64,000 nucleotides of DNA. Source: an uncultured bacterium (GTDB lineage Bacteria > Actinomycetota > Coriobacteriia > Coriobacteriales > Coriobacteriaceae). Positions 43,611-53,199 of this stretch are shown piece after piece (the first letter of the stretch is position 1; each line of letters starts with the position of its first letter). Under the pieces are notes generated by a model that was given only the letters and a program-made list of their open reading frames with translations, had not been told where the DNA came from and made no database searches. The stretch covers positions 48,812-112,811 of the forward strand of contig CAJMPU010000007.1 of the NCBI GenBank assembly GCA_905215505.1. Reading direction: 5' to 3'. A program made the translations under genes and the position numbers.

Positions 43611-43770
43611 TTTCAAAAGTATGGCGGATTACGGGGCTGGACCTGTATTACTTGAACATGGGAAAAATTGCGAAATTAAAACCGCAGGTAGACGGCGTAT
43701 CACAAATCGAAAAATGCCGGTATGGATGGGGGTCTCCGAATCAGCCCCGTAATCCGGCATAGTTTTGAAA
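43611..43770. repeat. Structured repeat element E2
   Basis: TTTCAAAAGTATGGCGGATT (from 43611, arm to 43639) pairs with 43742-43770, with two mismatches in 29. The core carries AAAACCGCAGGTAGACGGCG, TCGAAAAATGCC and GGTATGG, which align with the E1 core at 28114-28211. 43455-43610 upstream holds only imperfect inverted segments and no gene. Confidence 0.75.
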
Positions 43771-43810
43771 TGGCACTAAAGTAGGCATAATCTAAATATC
43801 GATCCCAAGG

Positions 43811-43881
43811 CAAGTTGCAGTGGAATAGTTCCTGGATGCCGGGGTTTTGGCGGAAATCAGGAACTATTTCACCGCAATTGA
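43811..43881. repeat. Inverted repeat (TTGCGGTGAAATAG family, copy 3)
   Basis: CAAGTTGCAGTGGAATAGTT (from 43811, with CCTG following) faces CAGGAACTATTTCACCGCAA (43858 onward). The arms differ at two or three positions. It lies 53 bases beyond the 3' end of the minus-strand flavoprotein operon. Confidence 0.85.
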
Positions 43882-43933
43882 GGAGGGGCGGGGTGGATGG
43901 CGGGGTAGCTAAAAGAGCCCCGTCCCAAATTAG

Positions 43934-44326
43934 CTACTCTACGTCCATGCTGGCGATGAGGTCGATGCCCGTGTTCAGGAGGTTGGGGAGGACTACATCG
44001 CTCATGCGGATGGGGACCTCGACGACGAGGCCGCGGATGAGGTCCATGGCCTGGGCGTGGAGTGCCAGCGGGATGGCTTCGGCCGTGCGCACAGGCAGCA
44101 GCGCCTCGTCGCCGCCGGATACGGTCACGGTGGTGGTGAGCACGCGCATGGGGCAGGTGAGCTCTTGATGCGCGAACTTATCACCGCGCGGGCAGCTGTT
44201 GCCGGTTACGGAGCGCACCTCTACCACGGCGCCGTCTGCGCTGCGCTCGACCTCCACGGTCAAGAGGCACTCGGATGGGCAGGTGGTGCAGTTGAACTGC
44301 AGCGTTTCGATCGCGTTCGCGCTCAT
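43934..44326 (-). CDS. DUF1667 family protein
   Basis: A small protein (130 aa) with two cysteine pairs: FNCTTCPSECLLTVEV near the N-terminus and GNSCPRGDKFAHQELTCPMR near the middle, four or five Cys suited to binding an iron-sulfur cluster. It is the third gene of an operon with two FAD-dependent oxidoreductases; in related anaerobes this trio stands where GlpA, GlpB and GlpC stand, so it may pass electrons for glycerol-3-phosphate oxidation. It starts four bases after the upstream gene. Confidence 0.85.
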   Translation of the reverse strand: MSANAIETLQFNCTTCPSECLLTVEVERSADGAVVEVRSVTGNSCPRGDKFAHQELTCPMRVLTTTVTVSGGDEALLPVRTAEAIPLALHAQAMDLIRGLVVEVPIRMSDVVLPNLLNTGIDLIASMDVE

Positions 44327-44330
44327 GACT

Positions 44331-45689
44331 CTACGCCTCTTCAACGGGATCGACGGACAGGACAATCTCGCTAACACCCAGGTCGAGCGCGCGCTGAATC
44401 ACCTTTGCCGGTAGCGGGAAGCTTTCCATGACGCTCGGTTTAAACGGGCGAACCTTGCCTGCAAACAGTTCCTCGTTGCCTGCCAGAATGCGCACGCGGG
44501 CAGCATCGACCGGCCGACGTACGCGGAAGTTGAGCTTAGTGAGCCCGACGGCCGTGATGCGTCCCGGCAGTGCGTAGCCTGCGATGCCAGCGGGGGAGAC
44601 CGTGAGCTCGCAGCCCGTGCCCGCAGCGCACGCCTCGGCGCCGCCCAACGCCCACGCCGCTGCAGCTGTGCCAGCCCTCTCGGACTCGGTCGTTACGTTG
44701 TCGGCCAGGTCGTGCACGTGCAGCACGTTGCCGCAGGCAAAGATGCCTGGCACGCCCGTCTGCAGGCTCTGGTCCACCACGGCGCCGCGCGTGCGCGGGT
44801 CAAGTTCAATACCCGCACCCACCGAAAGTTCGTTCTCGGGAATCAGACCCACCGAAAGCAGCAGCGTGTCGCACGGAACAACTCGCTCGGTTCCCGGAAT
44901 GGGCGCCAGGTGCTCGTTGACCTGGCTTACCTCTACGGCCTCCACGCGATCGTGTCCGATCACGCGCGTGACGGTGGTGGACAGGTGCAGCGGAATGCCA
45001 AAGTCTTCCAGACAGTTCTTGACGTTGCGGCGCAGGCCGTTGGCGTACGGCATGAGCTCGTACACGCCCTCGACCGAAATCCCCTCGAGCGTGCAGCGGC
45101 GCGCCATAATAAGCCCGATGTCGCCCGAGCCCAAAATGACGGCGCGCGAGCCGGGTTTGAGGTTCTCGATATTGATGTATCGCTGCGCCAAGCCCGCCGT
45201 AAACACGCCGGCAGGTCGGCTGCCGGGAATCTTGATCTCGCTGCGGGTGCGCTCGCGGCAGCCCATGGCAAGTACGACCGCGCGCCCGGTGAGCTGCAGC
45301 ATACCGGAGGGATTCATGAGCGTGACGGTGTGGAGTGTGGCGTCTTCCGTGGACTCGCCTGAATCAATCCCAAGCACCATGCTGTCCAAGAAAAGCGCGA
45401 TGTCGGTCGCGCGCACCTGGTCGATAAAACGCTGCGCGTACTCGGGACCGGTAAGCTCCTGCTTAAAGTGCGAAAGGCCAAAACCGGGGTGGATGCACTG
45501 GCGTAGGATGCCGCCCAGGTGCTGCTCACGTTCAACGATGACCACGTGCGCGCCTGCCTTGTGCGCGGCAAGTGCGGCCGCCATGCCGGCAGGTCCGCCG
45601 CCGATAACGACCACGTCGAACGCCTGCGTTGGTACGGTATCTGCGGCTCCGGCCTCCACGCGTCCGTCGCGTACATCGATCGTCGTCAT
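44331..45689 (-). CDS. FAD/NAD(P)-dependent oxidoreductase (GlpB-position flavoprotein)
   Basis: A pyridine nucleotide-disulfide oxidoreductase-type flavoprotein (452 aa). The FAD dinucleotide fold is VVVIGGGPAGMAAALAAHKAG near residue 25, followed by ILRQCIHPGFGLS. A second Rossmann motif, AVILGSGDIGLIMARRC, is near residue 185, and FACGNVLHVHDLADNVTTES is the second FAD-contact segment. It starts one base after the stop of the GlpA-like gene and is followed by the DUF1667 gene. It probably forms a complex with both; the acceptor is not clear. Confidence 0.88.
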   Translation of the reverse strand: MTTIDVRDGRVEAGAADTVPTQAFDVVVIGGGPAGMAAALAAHKAGAHVVIVEREQHLGGILRQCIHPGFGLSHFKQELTGPEYAQRFIDQVRATDIALFLDSMVLGIDSGESTEDATLHTVTLMNPSGMLQLTGRAVVLAMGCRERTRSEIKIPGSRPAGVFTAGLAQRYINIENLKPGSRAVILGSGDIGLIMARRCTLEGISVEGVYELMPYANGLRRNVKNCLEDFGIPLHLSTTVTRVIGHDRVEAVEVSQVNEHLAPIPGTERVVPCDTLLLSVGLIPENELSVGAGIELDPRTRGAVVDQSLQTGVPGIFACGNVLHVHDLADNVTTESERAGTAAAAWALGGAEACAAGTGCELTVSPAGIAGYALPGRITAVGLTKLNFRVRRPVDAARVRILAGNEELFAGKVRPFKPSVMESFPLPAKVIQRALDLGVSEIVLSVDPVEEA

Positions 45690-45690
45690 C

Positions 45691-47154
45691 CTAGCGCACC
45701 CCCTTCAGCGGTCCCTCAACCAGCCAAGAACCGGCATCCTCCAACAACACCTCGCTGGGGTCGCAGCCCAGCTCGCGGGCTAGGATCGCCACCACGCGGC
45801 TCTGGCAAAAGCCGCTCTGACAGCGGCCCATGCCCGCGCGGCAGCGGCGCTTGACGCCCTCGACCGAAACCGCGCCCGGGCGGCGCCGAATCGCGGCCAC
45901 GATCTCGGCCTCGGGCACCGTCTCGCAGCGGCAGACAATCTGTCCCCACGCGGGATCCGACTCGATCAGCTCCTCCTTGCGCGCCAGCGGTGCGCGGTCA
46001 AAGTCGTCCGGCTCGCGGCGAATTGGATTCCAGTCCGCCCGCTCGTGCAGCTCCACGCCCGACTCACGCATCACAAGTTCTATACGCTCGGCAATGGCAG
46101 GCGCGCTCGCCACGCCTGGGGACTGAATGCCCGCCGCTTGGAAGAGCCCCGGCACCACGGCCGACTGTCCAATAAAGAAGTCGTTCGTTCCCCGAATGAC
46201 CGGACGCCCGCCGGCAAACGCACGCACCACGCGGTGCGTCTCCAGGCCGGGCACCAGCTTGCGCGCGCCGTTCAGGAGCGCGTTTACATCGCTCGCATAG
46301 GTCTGCGTGTCGCCCGGCTCGCGCACGGCGGCCGTCGCGGTAATCACGGTGTTGCCGTGCACGGTTCCCGTGACGATAACGCCCTTGGACACCGGCATGG
46401 GAACGGGGTAGAGCGGCATGAGCGCCCGCGGCTCCTTGTCCAGCACCACGATGTTGCCCTGGCGCCAGACCATCTGAAACTCTTCGGCGCCCGCCATATG
46501 CGAGATGTCCGCGGCGCCGTTGCCCGCGGCGTTGATCAGGTAGCGGCAGCGCACCTCTCCGGCGGGCGTCGCCAGCGTAAAGCGCACAGCCCCGTCGGTA
46601 GTCTCGCCGCCAGCAACCTCAATCGCTTCCACCGGCGCAGACCGCATAAATGTCACGCCGTTGGCGACGGCGTTCTCCAGCGCGGCAATGGCGACCTCAA
46701 AGGGATCGACAAAGCCAGTCGAGGGGCACCATAGCGCGCACGTGGCCAGGGCACTCGCGCGCGGTTCCAGCTCGTGGATGCGCTCGGGGCCGATAATCGA
46801 CAGCTCGGGAACGCCGTTGGCTATGCCATTCTGGCGAAGCTTCTCCATATGCGTGCGGTCCTCGTCGCTAAAGCCCAGCACCATCGACCCGGTGCGACAG
46901 AACAGAAAGCCCAGCTCCTGCGCCCACGTACCGTACAACTCGCAGCCACGGGCGTTGACCTGCGCCTTTACGGTGCCCGGCGCCGGATCGTAGCCGGCGT
47001 GCACCAGGCCGCCGTTGGCCTTCGACGCGCCCAGGGCGATATCGTTGGCCGCCTCGACCACGCAAATGGACAAGTCATAGCGCGCGAGCTGCCGCGCGAT
47101 GGCGCACCCGGTAATGCCCGCGCCCACAATTGCGATATCAAACGTTTCTGCCAC
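45691..47154 (-). CDS. GlpA-like glycerol-3-phosphate dehydrogenase with C-terminal BFD [2Fe-2S] domain
   Basis: A DAO-fold flavoprotein (487 aa). The N-terminal FAD motif is IAIVGAGITGCAIARQLARY. The middle is like the FAD-dependent glycerol-3-phosphate dehydrogenase/2-hydroxyglutarate oxidase group (GASKANGGLVHAGYD). From about residue 395 a bacterioferritin-associated-ferredoxin-like domain has CRCETVPEAEI and CRAGMGRCQSGFC, ligands for a [2Fe-2S] cluster. This is the GlpA architecture. First gene of the three-gene operon; the array of inverted repeats lies about 170 bases upstream. Confidence 0.85.
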   Translation of the reverse strand: MAETFDIAIVGAGITGCAIARQLARYDLSICVVEAANDIALGASKANGGLVHAGYDPAPGTVKAQVNARGCELYGTWAQELGFLFCRTGSMVLGFSDEDRTHMEKLRQNGIANGVPELSIIGPERIHELEPRASALATCALWCPSTGFVDPFEVAIAALENAVANGVTFMRSAPVEAIEVAGGETTDGAVRFTLATPAGEVRCRYLINAAGNGAADISHMAGAEEFQMVWRQGNIVVLDKEPRALMPLYPVPMPVSKGVIVTGTVHGNTVITATAAVREPGDTQTYASDVNALLNGARKLVPGLETHRVVRAFAGGRPVIRGTNDFFIGQSAVVPGLFQAAGIQSPGVASAPAIAERIELVMRESGVELHERADWNPIRREPDDFDRAPLARKEELIESDPAWGQIVCRCETVPEAEIVAAIRRRPGAVSVEGVKRRCRAGMGRCQSGFCQSRVVAILARELGCDPSEVLLEDAGSWLVEGPLKGVR

Positions 47155-47323
47155 GGTGCCTCCCAGACGAGTTGACAGGCCGTCAATAGGACTATCCTAC
47201 GGTCTGCACGCCCTCAGTGCAGCGGCAATGCGGCGAACAGCCCCGCAACACCCGCCAACGGCAGGCGAGGGGAGACTCAGGACCATCTGTGACCTCGTCT
47301 GCCGCCCCTAGTGTCGGGGGTTT

Positions 47324-47861
47324 GTCTCGTTCTGTAACAGTAAGCAGAAGAGTTGGATTCCAGATGTTACAGATCGAGACGTTTGCCAGTCGGCCCCTCC
47401 GTTTGTCTTGATTTGTAACAGTAAGAGGAGAAAATCGGTCCTATGTGTTACAGATTGAGATTTAAAGTCAGGGAGAGATTTTCTGTCTCGATCTGTAACA
47501 TCTAGGGACCGTTTTGAGGTCTAGATGTTACAGATTTAGATGAACCTATCAGTCGGTTTCGAATGTCTAAATCTGTAACGGTAAGACCTGTTTTTACCGA
47601 GTTTTTGTTACAGATTGAGATATTGAGATTGGACGTTTTCCTTTGTCTTGATCTGTAACAGATAGAAGGGTTTATGACCCCTAGTTGTTACAGATTGAGA
47701 TATTTAACGGAGGTCTCACCGTTCATCTCGATCTGTAACAGTAAGAGGGGTTTTGGGGCCTAAGATGTTACAGATTGAGATTTAAGTCGGGGAGGGGCCC
47801 CTGTGTCTCGATCTGTAACACCTAGACCCGGATCCCGCTCCCACCTGTTACAGATTGAGAT
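47324..47861. repeat. Array of 14 alternately inverted 16-nt repeats with 80-bp period
   Basis: Seven copies of GTCTCGATCTGTAACA (L) start at 47324, 47405, 47485, 47565, 47645, 47725 and 47805. Seven inverted copies TGTTACAGATTGAGAT (R) start at 47365, 47446, 47526, 47606, 47686, 47766 and 47846. Each L-to-R gap is exactly 25 nt and each R-to-L gap 23 nt (24 once). Spacers differ in sequence. All six R-L pairs can pair over 16 bp in plus-strand RNA when G-U is allowed. L-R units 1, 3 and 4 each carry one mismatch. No ORF lies within. 47155-47323 and 47862-47940 show no gene. Confidence 0.95.
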
Positions 47862-47960
47862 GTTTGTGTCCGCGCCAGCCCCGCCCCTAGCCGTGGTCCC
47901 ATATAAACAAACCCCGTGGTAAACTTGACCGGACTGTTAATATTCCGAAAGGTACCCGTA

Positions 47961-48392
47961 ATGTCCAAGTACATCTCCGAGCTCATGTCGCCGCAGCTTA
48001 TGGGCGTCGTCTATGCCTTCGTTGGCTTTATCATCGCCCTGTATGTGCTGTCGGTCGTCTATGTGTTCATCGACGCTCGCCGCCGCGGCGCCAGCGCCTA
48101 CGTGGCATGGGGCATCATCGCCCTCATCCCGTTTGTAGGCCTCATTGCCTATCTGGTCCTGCGCCCGCATTCCTACGCGTCCGACCGCGAGGAGCAGGAG
48201 CTGGACATGGCCCTGCGCGAGCGCCAGCTTGCCCAGTACGGCACCTGCCCGCAGTGCGGCGCGCCCATCGAGAAGGACTTCGTCGTCTGCCCGGTGTGCG
48301 ACACCCAGGTTCGCAACGTCTGCCCCAGCTGCCATCGCCCGCTCGATGCGCACTGGAAGGTCTGCCCCTACTGCCGAACTCGCATCCAGTAA
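47961..48392 (+). CDS. Membrane protein with double zinc ribbon
   Basis: A small protein (143 aa) of unknown role. Two membrane helices lie at about 11-36 and 46-66 (VVYAFVGFIIALYVLSVVYV, WGIIALIPFVGLIAYLVL), in the style of PLDc_N-like two-helix anchors. The soluble C-terminus has four CxxC pairs, CPQC, CPVC, CPSC and CPYC, which make a double zinc ribbon. GAAAGG eight bases before ATG 47961 sets the start. It follows the repeat array immediately, so the array could act on it, but nothing proves a link. Confidence 0.85.
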   Translation: MSKYISELMSPQLMGVVYAFVGFIIALYVLSVVYVFIDARRRGASAYVAWGIIALIPFVGLIAYLVLRPHSYASDREEQELDMALRERQLAQYGTCPQCGAPIEKDFVVCPVCDTQVRNVCPSCHRPLDAHWKVCPYCRTRIQ

Positions 48393-48493
48393 CGCATCCA
48401 TCGCCGGGCCGGCCGCAAGCCACGGGCACCGCGCGTCCCGCGCAAGCCACACGCGCACCCCGCGCCCCACACGATGAAGCATGCGTAGAAAAT

Positions 48494-48524
48494 CGCCCGC
48501 CGTGCCATTAAGGTGCGGCGGGCG
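48494..48524 (+). terminator. GC-rich hairpin upstream of thrS
   Basis: CGCCCGCCG (48494-48502) pairs with CGGCGGGCG (48516-48524), with GCC/GGT also pairing around ATTA. There is no T run, so termination would be weak; a leader role for thrS is also possible. Confidence 0.5.
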
Positions 48525-48623
48525 CTTGTATACCAAGGCAACCTGCCTATAATGATGCAAGTCAAAAACGCCGAGCGCATCGCACGCACTTGCACCAGGC
48601 ATCCGAGAGGAGAAAACATACCC

Positions 48624-50387
<1,764 letters not shown>

Positions 50388-50410
50388 CACAAACAATACA
50401 AGAATTAACA

Positions 50411-50446
50411 AAGGCGATCGTCCTCGCGGGCGGTCGCCTTTTTGTT
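50411..50446 (+). terminator. Terminator after thrS
   Basis: AAGGCGATCG (50411-50420) pairs with CGGTCGCCTT, followed by TTTTG. Confidence 0.9.
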
Positions 50447-50457
50447 GTCTATAGAAG

Positions 50458-50487
50458 AAAAGCCGCTGGTTAGAGCGGCTTTTTTGT
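50458..50487 (+). terminator. Second terminator after thrS
   Basis: AAAAGCCGCT-GGTTAG-AGCGGCTTTTTT forms a perfect 10-bp stem with a T run, 11 bases after the first terminator. Confidence 0.88.
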
Positions 50488-50489
50488 TG

Positions 50490-50636
50490 TGCAAAAAGGT
50501 ACAGGTTTTTGTATCTTTCGACGTTGCTCATTATACGAGCAAACCGCTCACGTTTTACCAGATTGCACAAAATGCGCCGCGAATGGGCGCATCTCCATAC
50601 CCCTCTACAAAAACCTGTACTTTTGCGACTGCGCCT
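50490..50636. repeat. Inverted-repeat element in front of the capsule operon
   Basis: GCAAAAAGGTACAGGTTTTT (from 50490) is mirrored by TACAAAAACCTGTACTTTTG ending near 50636, with one or two bulges. Inside are the palindromes GAGC...GCTC and ATGCGCC-GCGAAT-GGGCGCAT. It contains no ORF; it lies between thrS and the NusG-like gene, which starts 75 bases later. Confidence 0.75.
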
Positions 50637-50711
50637 AGCTGTGAGCGAGAAGCCTGTTCTTAACGCCCCTGCATCCGCGTGCGTCGCGGAGCTGGAGAAG
50701 GGGGCGAGAAC

Positions 50712-51302
50712 ATGGAACGGACAATGCGGCGCCAAGAGCAGCTGCCCGGTGCTTTTAACGGCGCTATCACCAAAAGCCAGCGCGGCCGCGTCCGCTGGTA
50801 TCTGGTCCACACCCCCCATGGTAAAGAACGCGAGACCTGCGAAAAGGTCCGTCGCATTATCCCGCACGAGCTGATGCAAGACGCATTTGTGATGCAAAAG
50901 GAGTTCTGGTTTAAGCGGGACGGAGCCTGGTCGCTCCAAACCAAACCCATGTACAAGGAATACTTCTTCGTCGCCACGCGCGATGCTGCCCTGCTCGACA
51001 AGGCTTTGGCTCAGCTGAGCTTTGGCTGTCGCATTGCCGGCAGTAAGGAGCGGGCCTATGCGCCCATGCCGGACGATGCGCAGGACTGGTACCGCAGCGT
51101 GCTCGACGATAACGGCGTGGTGCGCAACAGCGTAGCCCGCATAGAAGACGGTGTGCTGCACATAGAGCAAGGTCCGTTGGTGGGTCAAGAGGCACGTGTA
51201 AAGAAGATCGACCGTCATAAGCGCTGGTGCCTGGTAGACGTGGGCGAAGGCGACTCCGCTTTTAGGGAGCTGCTTCCGCTGGACGTGCCCAGTAAGACAT
51301 AA
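50712..51302 (+). CDS. NusG-family transcription antiterminator (LoaP/UpxY-type)
   Basis: A specialised NusG paralogue (196 aa). RVRWYLVHTPHGKERETCEKV opens the NGN domain, with KPMYKEYFFVATRD at the RNA polymerase contact region. A KOW-like segment (QGPLVGQEARVKKIDRHKRWCLVDV) lies near the C-terminus. Such proteins travel with RNA polymerase through long polysaccharide operons and suppress termination. Its place as first gene before ten exopolysaccharide genes supports this. AAGGGGG before ATG 50712 fixes the start. Confidence 0.85.
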   Translation: MERTMRRQEQLPGAFNGAITKSQRGRVRWYLVHTPHGKERETCEKVRRIIPHELMQDAFVMQKEFWFKRDGAWSLQTKPMYKEYFFVATRDAALLDKALAQLSFGCRIAGSKERAYAPMPDDAQDWYRSVLDDNGVVRNSVARIEDGVLHIEQGPLVGQEARVKKIDRHKRWCLVDVGEGDSAFRELLPLDVPSKT

Positions 51303-51347
51303 GGGGACGTCGCACTGGCAATTCATTCGTTATTTGAATTCATCGAT

Positions 51348-51356
51348 GGGGGGGGG
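51348..51356 (+). repeat. Homopolymeric G9 tract at the start of the capsule operon
   Basis: Nine consecutive G residues follow an ATG at 51346 that is in frame with the sugar transferase. Such tracts are prone to slippage. If the ATG is used, a length change would shift the frame; if GTG 51373 is used, the tract lies in the leader. Confidence 0.7.
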
Positions 51357-51372
51357 TCCTGAGGACAGGGAC

Positions 51373-52086
51373 GTGGATTTGAACTTGACTACTAAAGAAG
51401 TGACAGGATACGGTGCGTCCGCGGGTGCGGCGCTAGCTGTTCAGAAGATTCAGCCGAGCGGTACGCTGTCTTACCGTTTTTTGAAGAGGCTGTTCGATTT
51501 TGTTTTCAGTCTTTGCGTGAGCGTGGTGCTGGTAATTCCAGTGGCCATTGTTTGCGCATTCATTTGTTTGGAATCGCCCGGAAACCCGTTGTATACGCAG
51601 GAGCGTGTTGGCAAGGGCGGTAAGACCATCAAGATTCTAAAGCTCCGCAGCATGGTTGCCGACGCCGGCAACGTGCAGAAGTATCTGAGTCCTGAGCAGC
51701 TTCATCAGTGGGAAGTCGAGCGCAAGGTCGACGATGATCCTCGCATTACCAAAGTCGGGCAGTTCATTCGCAAGTGCTCTATCGATGAAATGCCGCAGTT
51801 CCTGAACGTGCTGAACGGCGATCTTTCCGTCATCGGACCGCGCCCCATTACAAAAGACGAACTTGAGCAGCACTTTTCCGATGAGGAAAAGGCTGAATTG
51901 CTTTCTGTTCAGCCCGGCATTACGGGCCTTTGGCAGGCGACTGACCGTAACGCTGCGACGTTCGAGAGCGGTCTGCGCCAGAAGATTGAACTTCATTACG
52001 TGCGTTACCGATGCTTCCGCATGGACTGGAAATGCTTTACCGGCACCTTTGGTGCCATGTTCGGCAAGAAGAGGACGGGGCGATAG
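51373..52086 (+). CDS. Initiating sugar-phosphate transferase of exopolysaccharide synthesis
   Basis: A polyprenyl-phosphate hexose-1-phosphate transferase of the bacterial sugar transferase family (237 aa from GTG 51373). It loads the first sugar on undecaprenyl phosphate. It has one N-terminal membrane helix (FDFVFSLCVSVVLVIPVAIV) and the cytoplasmic core: YTQERVGKGGKTIKILKLRSM, DPRITKVGQFIRKCSIDEMPQFLNV, NGDLSVIGPRP and QPGITGLWQ. The start is uncertain: ATG 51346 lacks a ribosome site; GTG 51373 follows TGAGGAC. A G9 tract lies between them. Confidence 0.9.
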   Translation: MDLNLTTKEVTGYGASAGAALAVQKIQPSGTLSYRFLKRLFDFVFSLCVSVVLVIPVAIVCAFICLESPGNPLYTQERVGKGGKTIKILKLRSMVADAGNVQKYLSPEQLHQWEVERKVDDDPRITKVGQFIRKCSIDEMPQFLNVLNGDLSVIGPRPITKDELEQHFSDEEKAELLSVQPGITGLWQATDRNAATFESGLRQKIELHYVRYRCFRMDWKCFTGTFGAMFGKKRTGR

Positions 52087-53199
52087 ATGGCTAATTCTAT
52101 TCGTGTCGCACAGATAGTTGGAAAAATGAACGGCGGCGGTGTTGAGGCCGTCGTCATGAATTACTACCGCCATATCGACCGAAGCAAGGTGCAGTTCGAT
52201 TTTCTCGTTGATTCAGATTCGACGCTCGTTCCGCGCGAAGAAATTGAATCGCTCGGTGGCAGGGTCTTTGAGATTCCGCCCTATCAGCACGTTGTCGAAT
52301 ACCAGCGAGAGCTTCAGCGTCTCTTTAAGCAAGAGGGCTGGAAGATTGTTCACAGTCACATTAACGCGCTTTCGGTCTTTCCACTTCGTGCCGCGAAGAA
52401 GGCGGGCGTCCCCGTGCGTATCGCCCATAGCCATTCTACGAGTGGTAAGGGTGAGTATGCCAAGAATGCCCTGAAGGCCGTGCTGAAAACGCAATCCAAT
52501 CGATATCCGACGCACCGTTTTGCTTGCAGTAAGTTTGCTGGTGAATGGCTATTCGGTGATGCTGCAGAGTTCGAGGTCGTATACAACGCAATTGATTTAG
52601 ACCGCTTCCGCTTCAATGTGGAGGCTCGCGCGCAAGCGCGAGCCGACCTGGGCCTCGTCGGCAACCAGTTTGCCATTGGACATGTGGGGCGCTTTACTGC
52701 CCAGAAGAACCATGCGTTTTTAATCGACGTCTTTACTGAGGTCGCAAAGCGCCGCGACGATGCCGTCCTGTTGCTTGTCGGCACCGGCGAAGCCGGGGCC
52801 TCCGTAAAGGCCTTGGTGGACGAACGCGGCCTTACCGATCGCGTTAAGTTTCTGGGACAAAGAAGCGATGTCAATCGTTTGTACCAAGCGTTTGATGCGT
52901 TCGTTCTGCCAAGCCTTTACGAAGGCCTGGGCCTCGTCGGCGTCGAGGCACAGGTGTCTGGCCTGTCGTGTCTGCTAAGTGATGCGATTACGCGCGAGGT
53001 GGATGTAACAGGGGAGTGTACGTTTCTGCCCATTGATACTCCTGTCGAATGGGCTGATGCGATTTGCTCTCTTTCAAAAAAGTCTTATGAGGGACGTAAA
53101 TTCACTTCTCTTGATTCATTTGCAAATTACAACATTGATCAACAGGCTGATTGGCTTTCAAGGCGATATTTGCAGCTAGCAAACGGAGACATAATTTGA
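52087..53199 (+). CDS. Glycosyltransferase family 4 (EpsF-like)
   Basis: A GT-B glycosyltransferase (370 aa). The N-terminal domain has IVGKMNGGGVEAVVMNYYRH, as in EpsF-type enzymes. The donor-binding domain shows IGHVGRFTAQKNH near residue 197 and the E-x7-E region as PSLYEGLGLVGVEAQ. It adds a sugar to the lipid-linked repeat unit on the cytoplasmic face. It begins directly after the sugar transferase stop. The 3' end overlaps the next gene by one base (TGATG). Codon use is clearly more AT-rich than before 50.7 kb. Confidence 0.88.
   Translation: MANSIRVAQIVGKMNGGGVEAVVMNYYRHIDRSKVQFDFLVDSDSTLVPREEIESLGGRVFEIPPYQHVVEYQRELQRLFKQEGWKIVHSHINALSVFPLRAAKKAGVPVRIAHSHSTSGKGEYAKNALKAVLKTQSNRYPTHRFACSKFAGEWLFGDAAEFEVVYNAIDLDRFRFNVEARAQARADLGLVGNQFAIGHVGRFTAQKNHAFLIDVFTEVAKRRDDAVLLLVGTGEAGASVKALVDERGLTDRVKFLGQRSDVNRLYQAFDAFVLPSLYEGLGLVGVEAQVSGLSCLLSDAITREVDVTGECTFLPIDTPVEWADAICSLSKKSYEGRKFTSLDSFANYNIDQQADWLSRRYLQLANGDII

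Noticed and set aside
47324..47861. CRISPR array
   Set aside because: Spacing is regular and spacers vary, but repeats alternate in orientation, are only 16 nt and vary, and no cas gene is in the window.
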